Below are positions 44,187 to 54,400 of a stretch of 64,000 bases of DNA, piece by piece. Source of the DNA: Arthrobacter sp. OAP107 (lineage in GTDB: Bacteria; Actinomycetota; Actinomycetes; Actinomycetales; Micrococcaceae); contig NZ_JBEPOK010000001.1 of assembly GCF_040546765.1 (NCBI RefSeq), forward strand, positions 868,001-932,000. Direction: 5' to 3'. A program made the translations under genes and the position numbers. The first letter of the stretch is position 1; the number at the start of each line of letters is the position of its first letter. The notes under the pieces are model-generated. The model made no database searches and was not told the origin of the DNA. It saw only the letters and a list, made by a program, of their open reading frames with translations.

Positions 44187-44849
44187 CTAGCTTCCGGTGG
44201 TGGTAGCGGTGCGCTGGGTTTCGCCGAAGGTCCACGTCAGCGCGGAGGACAGTCCCTGGACGGTGCCAGCCGGGGCAACGCCGTTGACTGTGGTTTCGTT
44301 CTGGTCCGGCAGGGACAGGGAGAGCTGCAGCTTGACCGTGGAGCCGGCGGTGACGGAACCGGTGAGGGCCGACGCAGTGGCGGCCAGGGTCTTCAGGGGC
44401 ACGTTCGTGGCCAGCACCGTGGGGCTGGCACCGGTGCCGGTGCAGGAACCTGCACCGGTCACTGTCCAGTCGCCTCCGACGCACTGGGTGACGGTGACGC
44501 GAAGGCCCTTGGTGGCGTCCGTGGTGAGCAGGGTCGGGGTGGAGTCCGCGACCGTGAGGGTCAGGTCCTTGCCGGCGAGGTCCGCGCCCTGCGTAAGGGC
44601 CACGTACCGGTTCACCACGTCGCCGGGGGCCAGGTTTGCTACCCCCTGGCTGAATCCGGTGCCGTTGTTGGCCATCGTGAGGCTGAGGACGCCGCTGTTG
44701 GCGCTCTGCGCAGTGGTGTTGGAGGCGGTGGCGTTCAAAGCCGCGTACACGCCGCCGCCGGTGATGGCGAGGCCGGCTGCGCCGACGGCGAAGGCGGCCA
44801 GCAGACGGGGGTTGGGGCGACGGGGCGAAGAAACAGTGAGACCGGACAT
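44187..44849 (-). CDS. TasA/CalY-like protein with SipW-type signal peptide
   Basis: This 220-residue protein carries the N-terminal pattern of SipW-dependent secreted proteins: a basic start, 'LLAAFAVGAAGLAITGGGVYA' as hydrophobic core, and then a jelly-roll-type sequence with 'NSGVLSLTMANNGTGF' and 'LAPGDVVNRYVALTQGADLAG'. TasA and camelysin build extracellular fibres in Bacillus biofilms; homologues in actinobacteria are less studied. The ATG at 44849 follows AAGGAA. The gene lies directly after the signal peptidase gene, as in Bacillus sipW-tasA. Confidence 0.82.
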   Translation of the reverse strand: MSGLTVSSPRRPNPRLLAAFAVGAAGLAITGGGVYAALNATASNTTAQSANSGVLSLTMANNGTGFSQGVANLAPGDVVNRYVALTQGADLAGKDLTLTVADSTPTLLTTDATKGLRVTVTQCVGGDWTVTGAGSCTGTGASPTVLATNVPLKTLAATASALTGSVTAGSTVKLQLSLSLPDQNETTVNGVAPAGTVQGLSSALTWTFGETQRTATTTGS

Positions 44850-44884
44850 TTCGAGGTTCCTTTACTTGGGAGGTGTTGGAAGGA

Positions 44885-45469
44885 TCAGAGAGAGGGAGCC
44901 GGGCTGGACTGCCCGGAAACTTTGGAAGGTGTGCGCAGTATCCACACCACGCTGGTGACCGTCAGTGACAGCCCGAACAGAGCGGTGAAGAGGGCCCGCT
45001 GGACCGGGTTTTGCGCCCACAGGAGCACGTTGCCCACACACGGGACCGTGGTTACCACCACCGGCACCTGGTCCTGGTCCAGCTTTGCCCGCCAGTGGTC
45101 GGGAGCCGGGTTGGCATCGCCCTTGGTGGTGAGCACCGGATGTTCCGGAGTGCCGGTAACGGAGGTAATGCGGTGGGCGTAAGGGGCGCTTTCGTCCGGC
45201 GGGGTGAAAACAGGCACATCGCCCGGCTGCAGTTGCCCAGCCGTCTTCGGCACGGTGATCAGCAGGTCACCGGGAGCGAAGGCGGGGCGCATGCTGCCGG
45301 TCAGCACCGGGGAGTAGCTGATGTGCAGCAGCGGAGCGGCGACGCAGGCGGCAAGGAAAACCACCGCCGAAGCCACGCCGACTGCCAGGCCCAGCACCCG
45401 CCGTACAGTGGTGAAGAACGCTTTCGCCCTCGAGCCGGGAGCTTCACCTGCGCTGGCTGACCTGCCCAT
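44885..45469 (-). CDS. sipW: Signal peptidase I, SipW-type
   Basis: This 194-residue membrane protein has an N-terminal helix near residues 23-48, the catalytic Ser in 'SPVLTGSMRPAFAPGDLL' and a His in 'YAHRITSVTG' where bacterial-type enzymes have Lys. It also has 'TKGDANPAPD' and a C-terminal helix. The Ser-His pair marks the archaeal/ER-type signal peptidases to which SipW belongs. It would process the two secreted proteins encoded just downstream. ATG 45469 is chosen because GGAGGG lies five bases upstream; the frame extends to 45514 without a ribosome site. Confidence 0.88.
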   Translation of the reverse strand: MGRSASAGEAPGSRAKAFFTTVRRVLGLAVGVASAVVFLAACVAAPLLHISYSPVLTGSMRPAFAPGDLLITVPKTAGQLQPGDVPVFTPPDESAPYAHRITSVTGTPEHPVLTTKGDANPAPDHWRAKLDQDQVPVVVTTVPCVGNVLLWAQNPVQRALFTALFGLSLTVTSVVWILRTPSKVSGQSSPAPSL

Positions 45470-45731
45470 GCTGACCCTCCGGTTTCTGAGGCTGTTCTTT
45501 CTGACACCGCCCACGATGCCGGGCGGTCCTCAGGATGCGGTCTGCTTCAGATCAAACCTCAATCAGCACTCGCTCAAGATCGGATCAAGACCGGAGCGGA
45601 CGGGCCCGGCACGCCGCTATGGAGCCCGCACTCACTCCGGCTAGACTCAACCCTGAGCGCGGCGGGGGCCGCGCTTTACAACCGCGTCCGGCACGAGGGT
45701 GGTGTACTGGGCGCCGTACAGGATGGTCTCA

Positions 45732-47942
45732 ATGCCGATTTCCCGCGGAACACGCCTCTCTGCTGCCATCATGTCCGCCGGCATCGCCGGCCTGGTGGCA
45801 TCGGCACTCATAGTGCCTGCAGCTTCGGCGTCCGACGGCGATCCGCACCTGCCGTCCATCCCGCGCCGGCCGTCCGTGGTCACCCCGCCCACGGACCAGT
45901 TAATCGTGAAGTTCAAGGATCCCGCCCGTTCGGGCTCCACGTTCCGCGCCGACGCCTTCGGGCGTGCCGCAGCCACGCTCGGCGCCACCGCAAAGGACGT
46001 CCGCGGCACCGCCGGCGGTGCACGCGTGATACGTATCAGCAAGGAAGTACGCGGGGGTGACGCGGACAAACTGCTGGCGTCACTGCGCGCCAACCCCGCC
46101 GTCGCCTATGCCGAACCTGACGTAAAGCTGCAGGCAAAGGCCGCAGACCCGGCGGACACCTACTACTGGTTGCAGTGGAACCTGCAGCAAAACGGCGGCG
46201 GCGTCAGGGCCACCCGCGCCTGGGATGTCACCCAGGGCGCCGGCCAGGTGGTGGCGGTTCTGGATACCGGCATCACCAAGCAGCGCGATCTGGGCCTGGA
46301 CGACGGCACTGGTCTGATGACGAACGTGCTGCCGGGCTACGACATGATTGCCAACGCTGACGGTATCCGGGACGCTGATCCCACCGACCCCGGCGACGCT
46401 ACGGTGGCCGGCCAGTGCGGCGATGACGGACCTGCCATGCCCTCCTCCTGGCACGGTACCCACGTTGCCGGCATCATCGCCGCGGTGGCGGGCAACAACG
46501 AAGGCATCGCCGGCCTCGCCCCGAAGGCCAAGATCCTGCCCGTGCGCGTGCTCGGACCCTGCGGCGGGCAGCTCTCGGACATTGCGGACGCCATTGTCTG
46601 GGCTTCCGGAGCCCCGGTGAGCGGTGTGCCCGCCAACCGGAACCCGGCCCGCGTCATCAACCTCAGCCTCGGCGGCCCGATGGAAACCTGCCCCCGGGCC
46701 TTCCAATCCGCCATCGACACCGCCACGGCCAGGGGATCGGTGGTGGTGGCGGCCGCGGGCAACGAGATGACGGAGGCGTCCGGCTCCAGCCCAGCCAACT
46801 GCAACCACGTCATCAGCGTCGCTGCCAGCGGCCCCAGCGGTGCCCTGGCACCCTATTCCAACTTCGGCCCCGGCGTCGATATCACCGCACCGGGCGGTGA
46901 CATGACCCCCACCTCGCCAGATGACCCGGAGAGCGGTGTTCCCGGCGGCATCCCGTCGATCACCAACGATGACCCGGAGACTGCGGACATCGAAGACTAC
47001 GACTTTGGTGAGGGAACGTCCTACGCGGCACCGCACGTGTCCGCCGCGGCCGCGCTGCTCATTGCCCAGATGGGCCCGACGGCGACACCGGCCGCCGTCG
47101 AGGCCCGCCTTAAGCGCACCGCACGGCCCATCACGGGCGGCTGCCCGCAGGGCTGCGGCGCCGGCCGGCTGGACGCCGCCAGCGCCGTCCTGCACTTCAG
47201 TACCGTCCTCGCCGCCGGCGACCTCACCGGCGACGGCAAGCCGGACGTCCTGGCCCGGGAGAACTCCGGCTACCTGTGGCTCTACCCCGGCAACGGGCGC
47301 GGCGGCTGGCTGGCACGCCAGCAGGCGGGCACCGGCTGGAACAGCTACACGATCCTAGCTCCGGGGGACTTCAACGGCGACAAACGGAACGACATCCTGG
47401 CCCGGGACCGTGCCGGTGCCATCTGGCTGTATCCGGGCAATGGGCATGGCGGCTGGCTGGCCCGCGTCAGGGTGGGCTCCGGCTGGAACGGGTTCACCGC
47501 CGTCGTCGGACCCGGAGACCTCAACGGTGACGGGAAAACCGATGTCCTGGCCCGCGACGCTGCCGGCGCGCTGTGGCTGTACCCCGGCAACGGGCATGGC
47601 GGCTGGCTGGCCCGCACGAAGGCGGGCTCCGGCTGGAACGGGATGACCGCCGTCGTCGGCCCCGGGGATCTGACGGGCGACCGCAAGGCGGACCTGCTGG
47701 CCCGCGACGCGGCCGGCATCCTGTGGCGCTATCCGGGCAACGGCCGAGGCGGGTTCGGGAGCAGGACCGAGGTGGGGGCCGGCTGGAATTCCATGACCGC
47801 CATCACCGGGCACGGGGACTACAACGGCGACGCCAGGGCCGACATCCTGGCCGTGGACACCAGCGGCACCCTCTGGCTCTACCGGGGCAACGGGGCAGGC
47901 TGGTTCCCCGGCCGGACCGCCGCCGGGAACGGCTGGGGATAG
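45732..47942 (+). CDS. Secreted subtilisin-type (S8) serine protease with five FG-GAP-like modules
   Basis: This is a 736-residue protein. In order it has a signal peptide ('AAIMSAGIAGLVASALIVPA'), an I9-like propeptide ('QLIVKFKDPARSGSTF' to about residue 145), and an S8 catalytic domain with Asp178 in 'AVLDTGI', His241 in 'WHGTHVAGI' and Ser430 in 'GTSYAAPHV'. From about residue 495 there are five modules of about 50 residues with D-x-x-G-D loops. These modules are the same type and number as those ending the broken surface protein at 34436-41636. ATG 45732 is favoured by AGGAT nine bases upstream; ATG 45723 is an alternative. It is divergent from the SipW operon and probably acts outside the cell. 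Confidence 0.92.
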   Translation: MPISRGTRLSAAIMSAGIAGLVASALIVPAASASDGDPHLPSIPRRPSVVTPPTDQLIVKFKDPARSGSTFRADAFGRAAATLGATAKDVRGTAGGARVIRISKEVRGGDADKLLASLRANPAVAYAEPDVKLQAKAADPADTYYWLQWNLQQNGGGVRATRAWDVTQGAGQVVAVLDTGITKQRDLGLDDGTGLMTNVLPGYDMIANADGIRDADPTDPGDATVAGQCGDDGPAMPSSWHGTHVAGIIAAVAGNNEGIAGLAPKAKILPVRVLGPCGGQLSDIADAIVWASGAPVSGVPANRNPARVINLSLGGPMETCPRAFQSAIDTATARGSVVVAAAGNEMTEASGSSPANCNHVISVAASGPSGALAPYSNFGPGVDITAPGGDMTPTSPDDPESGVPGGIPSITNDDPETADIEDYDFGEGTSYAAPHVSAAAALLIAQMGPTATPAAVEARLKRTARPITGGCPQGCGAGRLDAASAVLHFSTVLAAGDLTGDGKPDVLARENSGYLWLYPGNGRGGWLARQQAGTGWNSYTILAPGDFNGDKRNDILARDRAGAIWLYPGNGHGGWLARVRVGSGWNGFTAVVGPGDLNGDGKTDVLARDAAGALWLYPGNGHGGWLARTKAGSGWNGMTAVVGPGDLTGDRKADLLARDAAGILWRYPGNGRGGFGSRTEVGAGWNSMTAITGHGDYNGDARADILAVDTSGTLWLYRGNGAGWFPGRTAAGNGWG
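47210..47940 (+). repeat. Five FG-GAP-like modules of the S8 protease
   Basis: Acidic loops D-x-x-G-D start near 47220, 47367, 47517, 47667 and 47817, giving a period of 147-150 bases. Each is followed by 'LWLYPGNGRGGWLAR'-type and 'GSGWNGFTAVV'-type stretches. The array ends the protein, as in the surface gene. Confidence 0.87.
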
Positions 47943-48017
47943 GCCGGTCTCCGCCTCACAGCGGCCTCTGCGGTGTGCTTGCCTGCGTCCTTACGAGTAC
48001 CCGCGTAGTTGGTTCCC

Positions 48018-48076
48018 GGAAGACACGGGTAGTGACTACGCTGGGCCCGCCGGGGAATCCTCTCTAGGTTTGCACC
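48018..48076 (+). promoter_or_regulatory. Conserved upstream element, copy 2 (matches 31856-31913)
   Basis: GGAA (48018), the perfect palindrome GTAGTGACTAC (48029-48039) and TAGGTT (48065-48070) precede the ATG at 48077. The palindrome-to-ATG and TAGGTT-to-ATG distances equal those of copy 1. A further CGTAGTTGG half-site-like sequence lies at 48003. The arrangement suggests an activator site and a promoter that gives a leaderless or near-leaderless mRNA. Confidence 0.6.
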
Positions 48077-48193
48077 ATGAGGAACGGAGCCAATGAAGCC
48101 ATCTGCCGCTTCACCGGGCGGCGTGCCGTGGCCGACGATCCGGCCCGCGGGCGGTCCTGGCTCCGCGCCAATCCGACGAGGAGGCAGCAATGA
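48077..48193 (+). CDS. Small hypothetical protein (38 residues), paralogue of the one at 31914
   Basis: ATG 48077 opens a 38-residue basic peptide with 'VADDPARGRSWL', matching the product at 31914. Its TGA overlaps the ATG of the next gene (ATGA at 48190-48193), and AGGAGG in its last codons serves that gene. It may be a real peptide or mainly a device for coupled translation. No family is recognised. Confidence 0.55.
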   Translation: MRNGANEAICRFTGRRAVADDPARGRSWLRANPTRRQQ

Positions 48194-48330
48194 CAACACA
48201 AAGCCAGATACGCGGCATGGGCAAGGCCCGGCATCGCAAGGAGATGCCGGCGAGCCCCTCGTTCCCCTGGGCGGGAGTGGCCGGCGCCGCCCTCGTGGTG
48301 GTGGTCCTCCTGGTGCTGTTCGTCCACTGA
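48190..48330 (+). CDS. Small single-pass membrane protein (46 residues)
   Basis: ATG 48190 is preceded by AGGAGG at a good distance and overlaps the previous stop. The product has a basic head ('MGKARHRKEMP') and one C-terminal membrane helix ('WAGVAGAALVVVVLLVLFVH'). The layout is the same as the 47-residue protein at 32268, which likewise follows the paralogous upstream unit. The function is unknown. Confidence 0.6.
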   Translation: MTTQSQIRGMGKARHRKEMPASPSFPWAGVAGAALVVVVLLVLFVH

Positions 48331-48370
48331 GCCCGTCCACTGAGCCGGCGGGCTTTCGAAAGACACGCCG

Positions 48371-51300
48371 TCACAGCAGGAGCAACGGCACGGGTCCGTG
48401 CTGCCCTCCGAACGGATCGATGAGCAGTACCGCGTACTTGTAATGGGGCCTTGGACTCAGGGTCAGACCGTCGGACACCGGAACGGGGTCCCCGGCCGGG
48501 CCGGGGGTCCGGTGCCAGGCTCGCGGTTCCGCGCAGGAGCTGCATTGTCCACGGCGGCGCGCCTGATGGCAGGGCGGGCAGGCCACTTGCGGTGACCGCC
48601 ACCGTGCCGAACGTGTACGAGTACTCGATGGTGGGCACGTTTCCGTGGAAGTCGATCCACGCGGGGGTGGAATACGGGCCCCAGGGAGACGGGATGTGTT
48701 CGTACTGCAGCCCGACGGGACGGATTTCACCGTTTTCAATGGCAATGTCTCCGGCCGCGAGCGTTGGCTCGGCCGGGTACCGGACGCTGGCGGCAACTGC
48801 AGTGCGCTGCCACGGCCGTCCCCGCAGCGTGGCGGTACCTTCAAATATGCCCGGGTTCCCGGCGGATGGTTTCAAGATGAGCGTCGTGATCTGGGGCCAA
48901 AAGACGGGCTCGGCATTGGCGAGGTATTCGACAAGCCGGGCCTGTATGTGAACCTCTTGACCGCCGTCGATCCGCAGGCTGGACAGCACCGCCGCAGATG
49001 GGCGGGTGACGCGGACCGTGACGGTGGCGGTGCCTTCCCCGTCGACGGACGTTCGCAGGCCGGGAACGGGAGGGAAGTCGCTGCGGGGAACGATGATGGC
49101 GACCGGTTTGGTGCGTCCGAACGGGGTGGACACCGATTCTGTCGGCGGATTTCCGGGGATTGTGGTGACCGCGACTGCCCGGGCGAACACCACCCCGTCA
49201 GTACCGGCGGGCAGCTCGATGGTGGCTTTGGCTGCGCCGTTCAGGACCGTGTGGGTATTCACCGATGCCCAGGAGTAGAAACGCCGTTGGTCGTGGTCCG
49301 GCATGGCGCGGAGAATGGCTGCCGCACGTTCCGCCCGCGGTTGGGAAGGATCCGGGGCGGACAGGCCGAAGGCCCTCCTGAGCGTTGTTTCGCCTGCGAG
49401 CAGGATGCGGTACGCGCGGGCGTTGGGGGCTGCGGTTATTGACAGTGTCACCGTCACGGACGGGTCATTGCCGCGGCGGGCGGTGGCGATGAGCCGGCTG
49501 CTGGCCAGCGGTGCCCGGATCGGCCGCGGATCCACGATCCTCGCGGTGATGGCCACCGCGGCGGAGGCCCTGCCCTCGGCGTCGACGCTTTGGATGGTCA
49601 CGGTGTCCACGGCAACTTCGCCCGGGATCGTCTCGGCGGCCGCGAATTCGACGGCGCGGGTGACCATCCCCTTCACCATGTCACCTTGTCCGATGGCAAG
49701 CACCCGGGGGACCGGTTCCCTGGGAACGGCCACACGCAGCCCGGTCAGCGGGACGGCTCCGGGGCCGGCTGGCCACTGCACCTTGATCTCGGCGCGTACC
49801 GTGGCGGAGGAGGCGGGAGCGCCGCCGTCGGGGAAAATACCGGGGATGACGAGCGTGCTGCCCTGGGGCGGGGGAACAGGTGGCCGCGCAGGCCTGTCGA
49901 GAACCGCTTCGCCCCTGTCCCCCCACCGTCCGATCCAGTCCTGGAGGCTCACACCGACCGTGACGGACGGATATCCGCCGGGGATCCCGGCGGCGGTCAC
50001 AACGTGCCGGCCGTGTGGCTTGGAAAACCCCGCGATCATAGGCTCGGGTGCGTCAGCCTCTCCGGGATGCATCGTGGCGGGCGTTGGTTCCGTTTGCACG
50101 AACGCGACTTCGCCGCGAGGCACCAGCCGGCCGATGCCCACGGTGGCCGCCCATTGGTCGGCGGTGACGGCGTTCCAGGAGGAATCGAGTGGAAGGATCT
50201 CTGGCGCTTCGGGTCTGTCCTGGGGGCATTCGCGCAGGTAGGGCAGGGGAACGACGAGCAGGGTGAGCTCCCACCGGCTGCCGTCGCCCAGCCGGGGGAA
50301 GTCGCGGGCCGTCTGTTGCAGGTCGAAGAAGCCACCGATCTCCTCGTCGTAGAACTTTTCCGCCTCCGCTTCCTGTGGGACAGCGGACTCCCGGGGGCCG
50401 AAGAGACGGTACACGGGGATGAAGGCGGCGGCAAGTCCCATCGGCCCTGCGTCGGTATGTTCCGGTTCCCGGTCGAGGGTGCCTGAAAGGCCCTGCCAGC
50501 GGGCGACGCCGGGGTCCACGGAGGCCTGCAGGTAGGTTTCATCGGCGGCCTGGGACACCCGGGTCCCGCCGTTCTCGCCGCTAACGATGCCGCGCACGCC
50601 GCTGTCGAGGGCTCCGTATGCCGTCCGGCACCAAGTTTCTACCCCTACGACGCCGGACCCTGGCTGAGGTGTGGCGATCGAGCGGATCCGGTACAGCTCG
50701 CGGTCAGGGTCGGGTTCGAGTTCTCCCGGCCGGTCCGGGTCTGAAGGCAGCCGGTAGAGGGGCGCGGACGCGCTGGCCCGGAACTCCCAGTCGTCACTGC
50801 CATCACGGGCGGGGAGGTAGTACGGAATTTGTTGTGCTGTATCGCGCGCCAGCGATGCCCGGCTCAGAACGCGGTTGTGGTCGAGGTCGAAGCGGCTGAG
50901 GCCCCAGTATGCGGACGCTTCAATGACCCTCCCGTGTCCGGTGATGCGCACCACCTGGCAATCTGCCGAGGCGAGCCGCCAGCGGGCGGAGTCGGCGGGG
51001 TCAGGCTTGGACCGGGCTGCGTTCGTCGACCATAGGCCCTGCCGGGTGAGCCGCGGATCGGCAGCTGACAGCGTGAGCTCACCCTCGGCCTGAATGAGTG
51101 CCCAGCCCAGCACCTCCGGTCCGGGCGCGGGTTTGTCGAAGACCAGCGTGAGCTCCTGGCCCTGGTCGGCGTCGATTTGCCAGTTGCCGGGTCCGCCTTT
51201 TCCAAAGACAAGTGTCGGATTGCCTCCGCGGAAGCTGTCAGAGTTGGTCTGCACGTCCACAATCACGGCCGGACCTGCGGGCAGTCCGCCGCCCTGCCCC

Positions 51301-51410
51301 ATGGTGACGTGCCAATGGATGCCGTCGGGGATCTGCGGATCTGATCCGGCCCCCGTCAGCCATGCGATGTCACCGAAGGCGGTGGCGCGGTCACAAAAAA
51401 CGAGGCTCAT
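48371..51410 (-). CDS. Giant coupled protein B, about 1,012 residues, one frameshift near its end
   Basis: ATG 51410 overlaps the stop of giant gene A (ATGA) and has GGAGG five bases upstream, so translation is coupled. The product has no signal peptide or membrane segment. The first ~520 residues contain 'GIHWHVTMGQGGGLPAG', 'LGWALIQAEGELTLSAADPR' and 'YWGLSRFDLDHNRVLSRASL'. From about residue 520 on, beta-rich stretches such as 'SVTVTLSITAAPNARAYRIL' resemble fibronectin-type folds. One extra G in a five-G run (48503-48507) shifts the frame. Correcting it gives a sensible tail, 'VPVSDGLTLSPRPHYKYAVL', ending at 48371. Uncorrected, the frame runs on to 48111 through two opposite-strand small genes. 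I do not recognise the protein family. Confidence 0.75.
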
Positions 51411-54400
51411 TGGTCCTCCGCTGCTGTCAGGATCGCGGTGGTGAAGCGGGGCGGTGCCGCTACTGTGACTCCGCAGGCGAAGTCGGCAAGCCGGTCGGTG
51501 GCCCTGATTTCCAGGCTGGCCGGAGCGGCGATGCCCAGTGGAGTGCCGGCAAGCCAGAGTGCCGTGGTGCCGGCCCGGTTCATGACGCGGACCGGCAGGA
51601 CAGTTCCGGCGAGTTTGGCGTCCCTGAGACCCATTCGGCGGGAGTCATCGCGGATGAGCGGTTCTGTAGATTCAAGGAGCAGGCCGGCCAGGGCCCATCC
51701 GGCGCCGGCCGGCGCCCAGAGCAGGCTGGAGCGGTTGGCCCGGACGGGGCGGAGCGGCGGGAGGCCCAGCGCATCAACCAGCCGCTCGAGTTCGGCGTCG
51801 TCCTGGACGTTCCCGGCCGCCGTCGTTACCGGGATGACCTGAAGGTCGCCGTGCGCCGCTCCGGCCGCCCCCGCGGCGAACCCGAACGAATACAGGAGGT
51901 CCGCGGGGCCGGTGTGGCTGGAGGTGGTGAAGGTGATGCCGCCGATGCAGGGTGTCCACTTGTCCGGGTGCATGTTCCCTGCTTCGGGCAGGACACAGGA
52001 GAGCTCGTAGCTTGCCCCCTTTTCCAGGTCCTGCTGGATCGTCAGGGTTGACTCCGTCGGCGGGACCGGACATCCGGCGTTTCCGGCTGCCAGTGCGACC
52101 GCGGACGCCAGGGCCAGTTTGGGTTTCGACTTGGCCGGCTGCGGGAATGGGACGGTGTAGATATCGGGTGCCGGTTTGTCCGAGCGGCGGACGAGCAGGC
52201 CCACATCCCGGCCATAGAGTCCGGCGAGTTCGACGATGTGCATCGCCAGGAACTCGATTCCGGGGCGGTCGGAGGGGAAAAGGTATTCAGTGTGGTCCGC
52301 GGGGGTGAAGCCTTTGACGTACCGGGCCAGATAGCCGGGTTTGAAGGTATCGAGCAGGACCGTGGTGGCGAGGTGGGCTTCGATCTGCGCGCCGGTGGCC
52401 GTGAAGACCGGGGCGGCAGATTCCACCAGTTTCCACTTTGACGAATACCCGGACGCGGTGCCGGATTTCACCAATCGCGTTGCCTCCTGCGGTGTGGCCG
52501 GTCTGGCGGGCGGGGAGGGGTCCTTGCCTGCGGTGGCGAAGTACCAGGACCGGGTGAACGGCCCGGGCCCCGAGCTGGCCGGCGCCGCCGTGACGCCGGC
52601 GACATTGAGCGCGCTGTCCCAGCCCAGGCTGACGCTGAGGCGGTACCGGTGCCCCGGGGTCAGGAGCTGGCTGAGCGTTGAGGGGTTGGCTGAGCCCGCC
52701 GCGTCGGCGTCGTTGGAGGCCTTCTGCGCTTCCCGGCCGCGCCTGGCTGCGGCATGGTCCTTGCCGGTGGTCGCGATCAGTCCAAGGATGTACGCGGGCT
52801 GTCCCCATGACAGGTCAATAGTGATGGCGGCAATCGGATCGTCGGCTGACGGCGGCAGGGCCAGGGTCACAACCACCCCGGAACCGTCCGCTGTCTTGTC
52901 GCCGGGAACTATTGGCACTGCGACTGTCGCGCCGCCCAGGGTGCGGGCTGATGCGGTGCCGGCGTAGATGTTGTCAACGTTCTCGTCGTTCTGCAGGGCG
53001 AGGAGGAGGTGCAGCCGCCCGTCCACAACGGGATCATCCAGCGTGATGGAAGTACGCATGGTAAGGAAGGGCTCGCGGACGATGAAGACTGCGCCTGTCA
53101 GGCGCAGGGCGCTTGAGAACCGTCGGCCGTCCCCGGTCGCTTCAGAAGTGAGGGGCGCCGGGCCGGCGGGAATGGTGGCGGGAGGAAGGCGGGACGGCGC
53201 ACCCATGGGTAACACGGGCACGGTGCTGACCGTGAAGCCGGTACCGTTGGCGAAGGTCAACAGGGTGCGGGCGTCCCACTCGGAGTGTTCGGCCGGGACA
53301 TGCCAATTCGTTCCGCTCAGCGGGGCGGCGTCTCCGCCCACCGCCCACCCCGGCCCTTCCGGTGCACTCCAGAGACAGGCGCGGCCGATGAGCTGGCCCG
53401 GGTCCAGCATCGGCTTCAGGTGGCTGCCGTCACCGGCGATGTGCGCCGCCCACGCCAGCAGCGTTCGCCGCAGCAGGACAAGTTCGCGTGCGTTGGACGT
53501 TCCGGCCGGCCACGTCCCGGTGTCCGCCGGCGGCTGCCAGCGTGAGGTGTCGTAGAGCGGAACGGCGCTGACCGACTCGGGTCGGGTCACGTCCTCGAGC
53601 ACGACGTCCTGCAGGGTCCAGGTGATGGTTGCACCCCCGGAGCTGACCAGGCCAAGGTTGATCGAGGGTGCCGGTGAGGTGATGTTGGTGGTTTCCACAA
53701 CGGGTGCGATCGGAAAGGCCAGGACGGGTACGACGTCGGGCCAAACCACGGGCGCCTTGGCCCACCCGCCGTCGGGGACCGGTCCGGTGCCGGTGGCCGG
53801 GCATTGCGGGGAAGCTGCGGCGTCGGCTCCTGCGTCCACGGCGGGGAGGGAACGGCCGAGTCCGTCGGCAAGGAACACGTCCGGCCAGGGCCAGTCATTG
53901 GGGCCCGGGGCAGGCGCCAGGGGTGCTGGTGCGGCGTCCAGCGTGTTGACCGTGATGCACTTCCGGAGCGTGTCGAAGAACAAGTCGACCTCGCCGCAAA
54001 CCTGCATCTTGTATGCGTAGCGAACGTCGCCTTGCGGGTCAGTCCAGATCTGGAGGGTGACATCCGCGGAAAGCCCGATGCGGAAGGGGCCGATCCCCAG
54101 GGATCCGCCGACGTTGCCCCTGACGCGGACCAGCTGGGGCCGGGTGCTGATGAGCGCGGCAAGGCGGGAAGTGATCTCTGCCCAGAGAATGCCCTTGGCG
54201 CCGATGACCACTTCTATGCCGGCTCCGACACCGATAGTAAAGCCCGTTGTCGCCGGCATGGCGGGATCGCCCATCAGGTTCGGCGTGTTGATTCCTGCAC
54301 CATGCACCATGAGGAACGCCCAGCCCTGGCACTCGAACGGCGTGCCCGGGAGGACCCGGGCACGGATGGGGCCGGGCGGGCGGTTTGTCGGCGCCGCTAT

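Noticed and set aside
48111..48370. C-terminal extension of giant protein B
   Set aside because: The sequence is Arg-rich, low-quality and antisense to two small genes, while the alternative frame ends sensibly at 48371.
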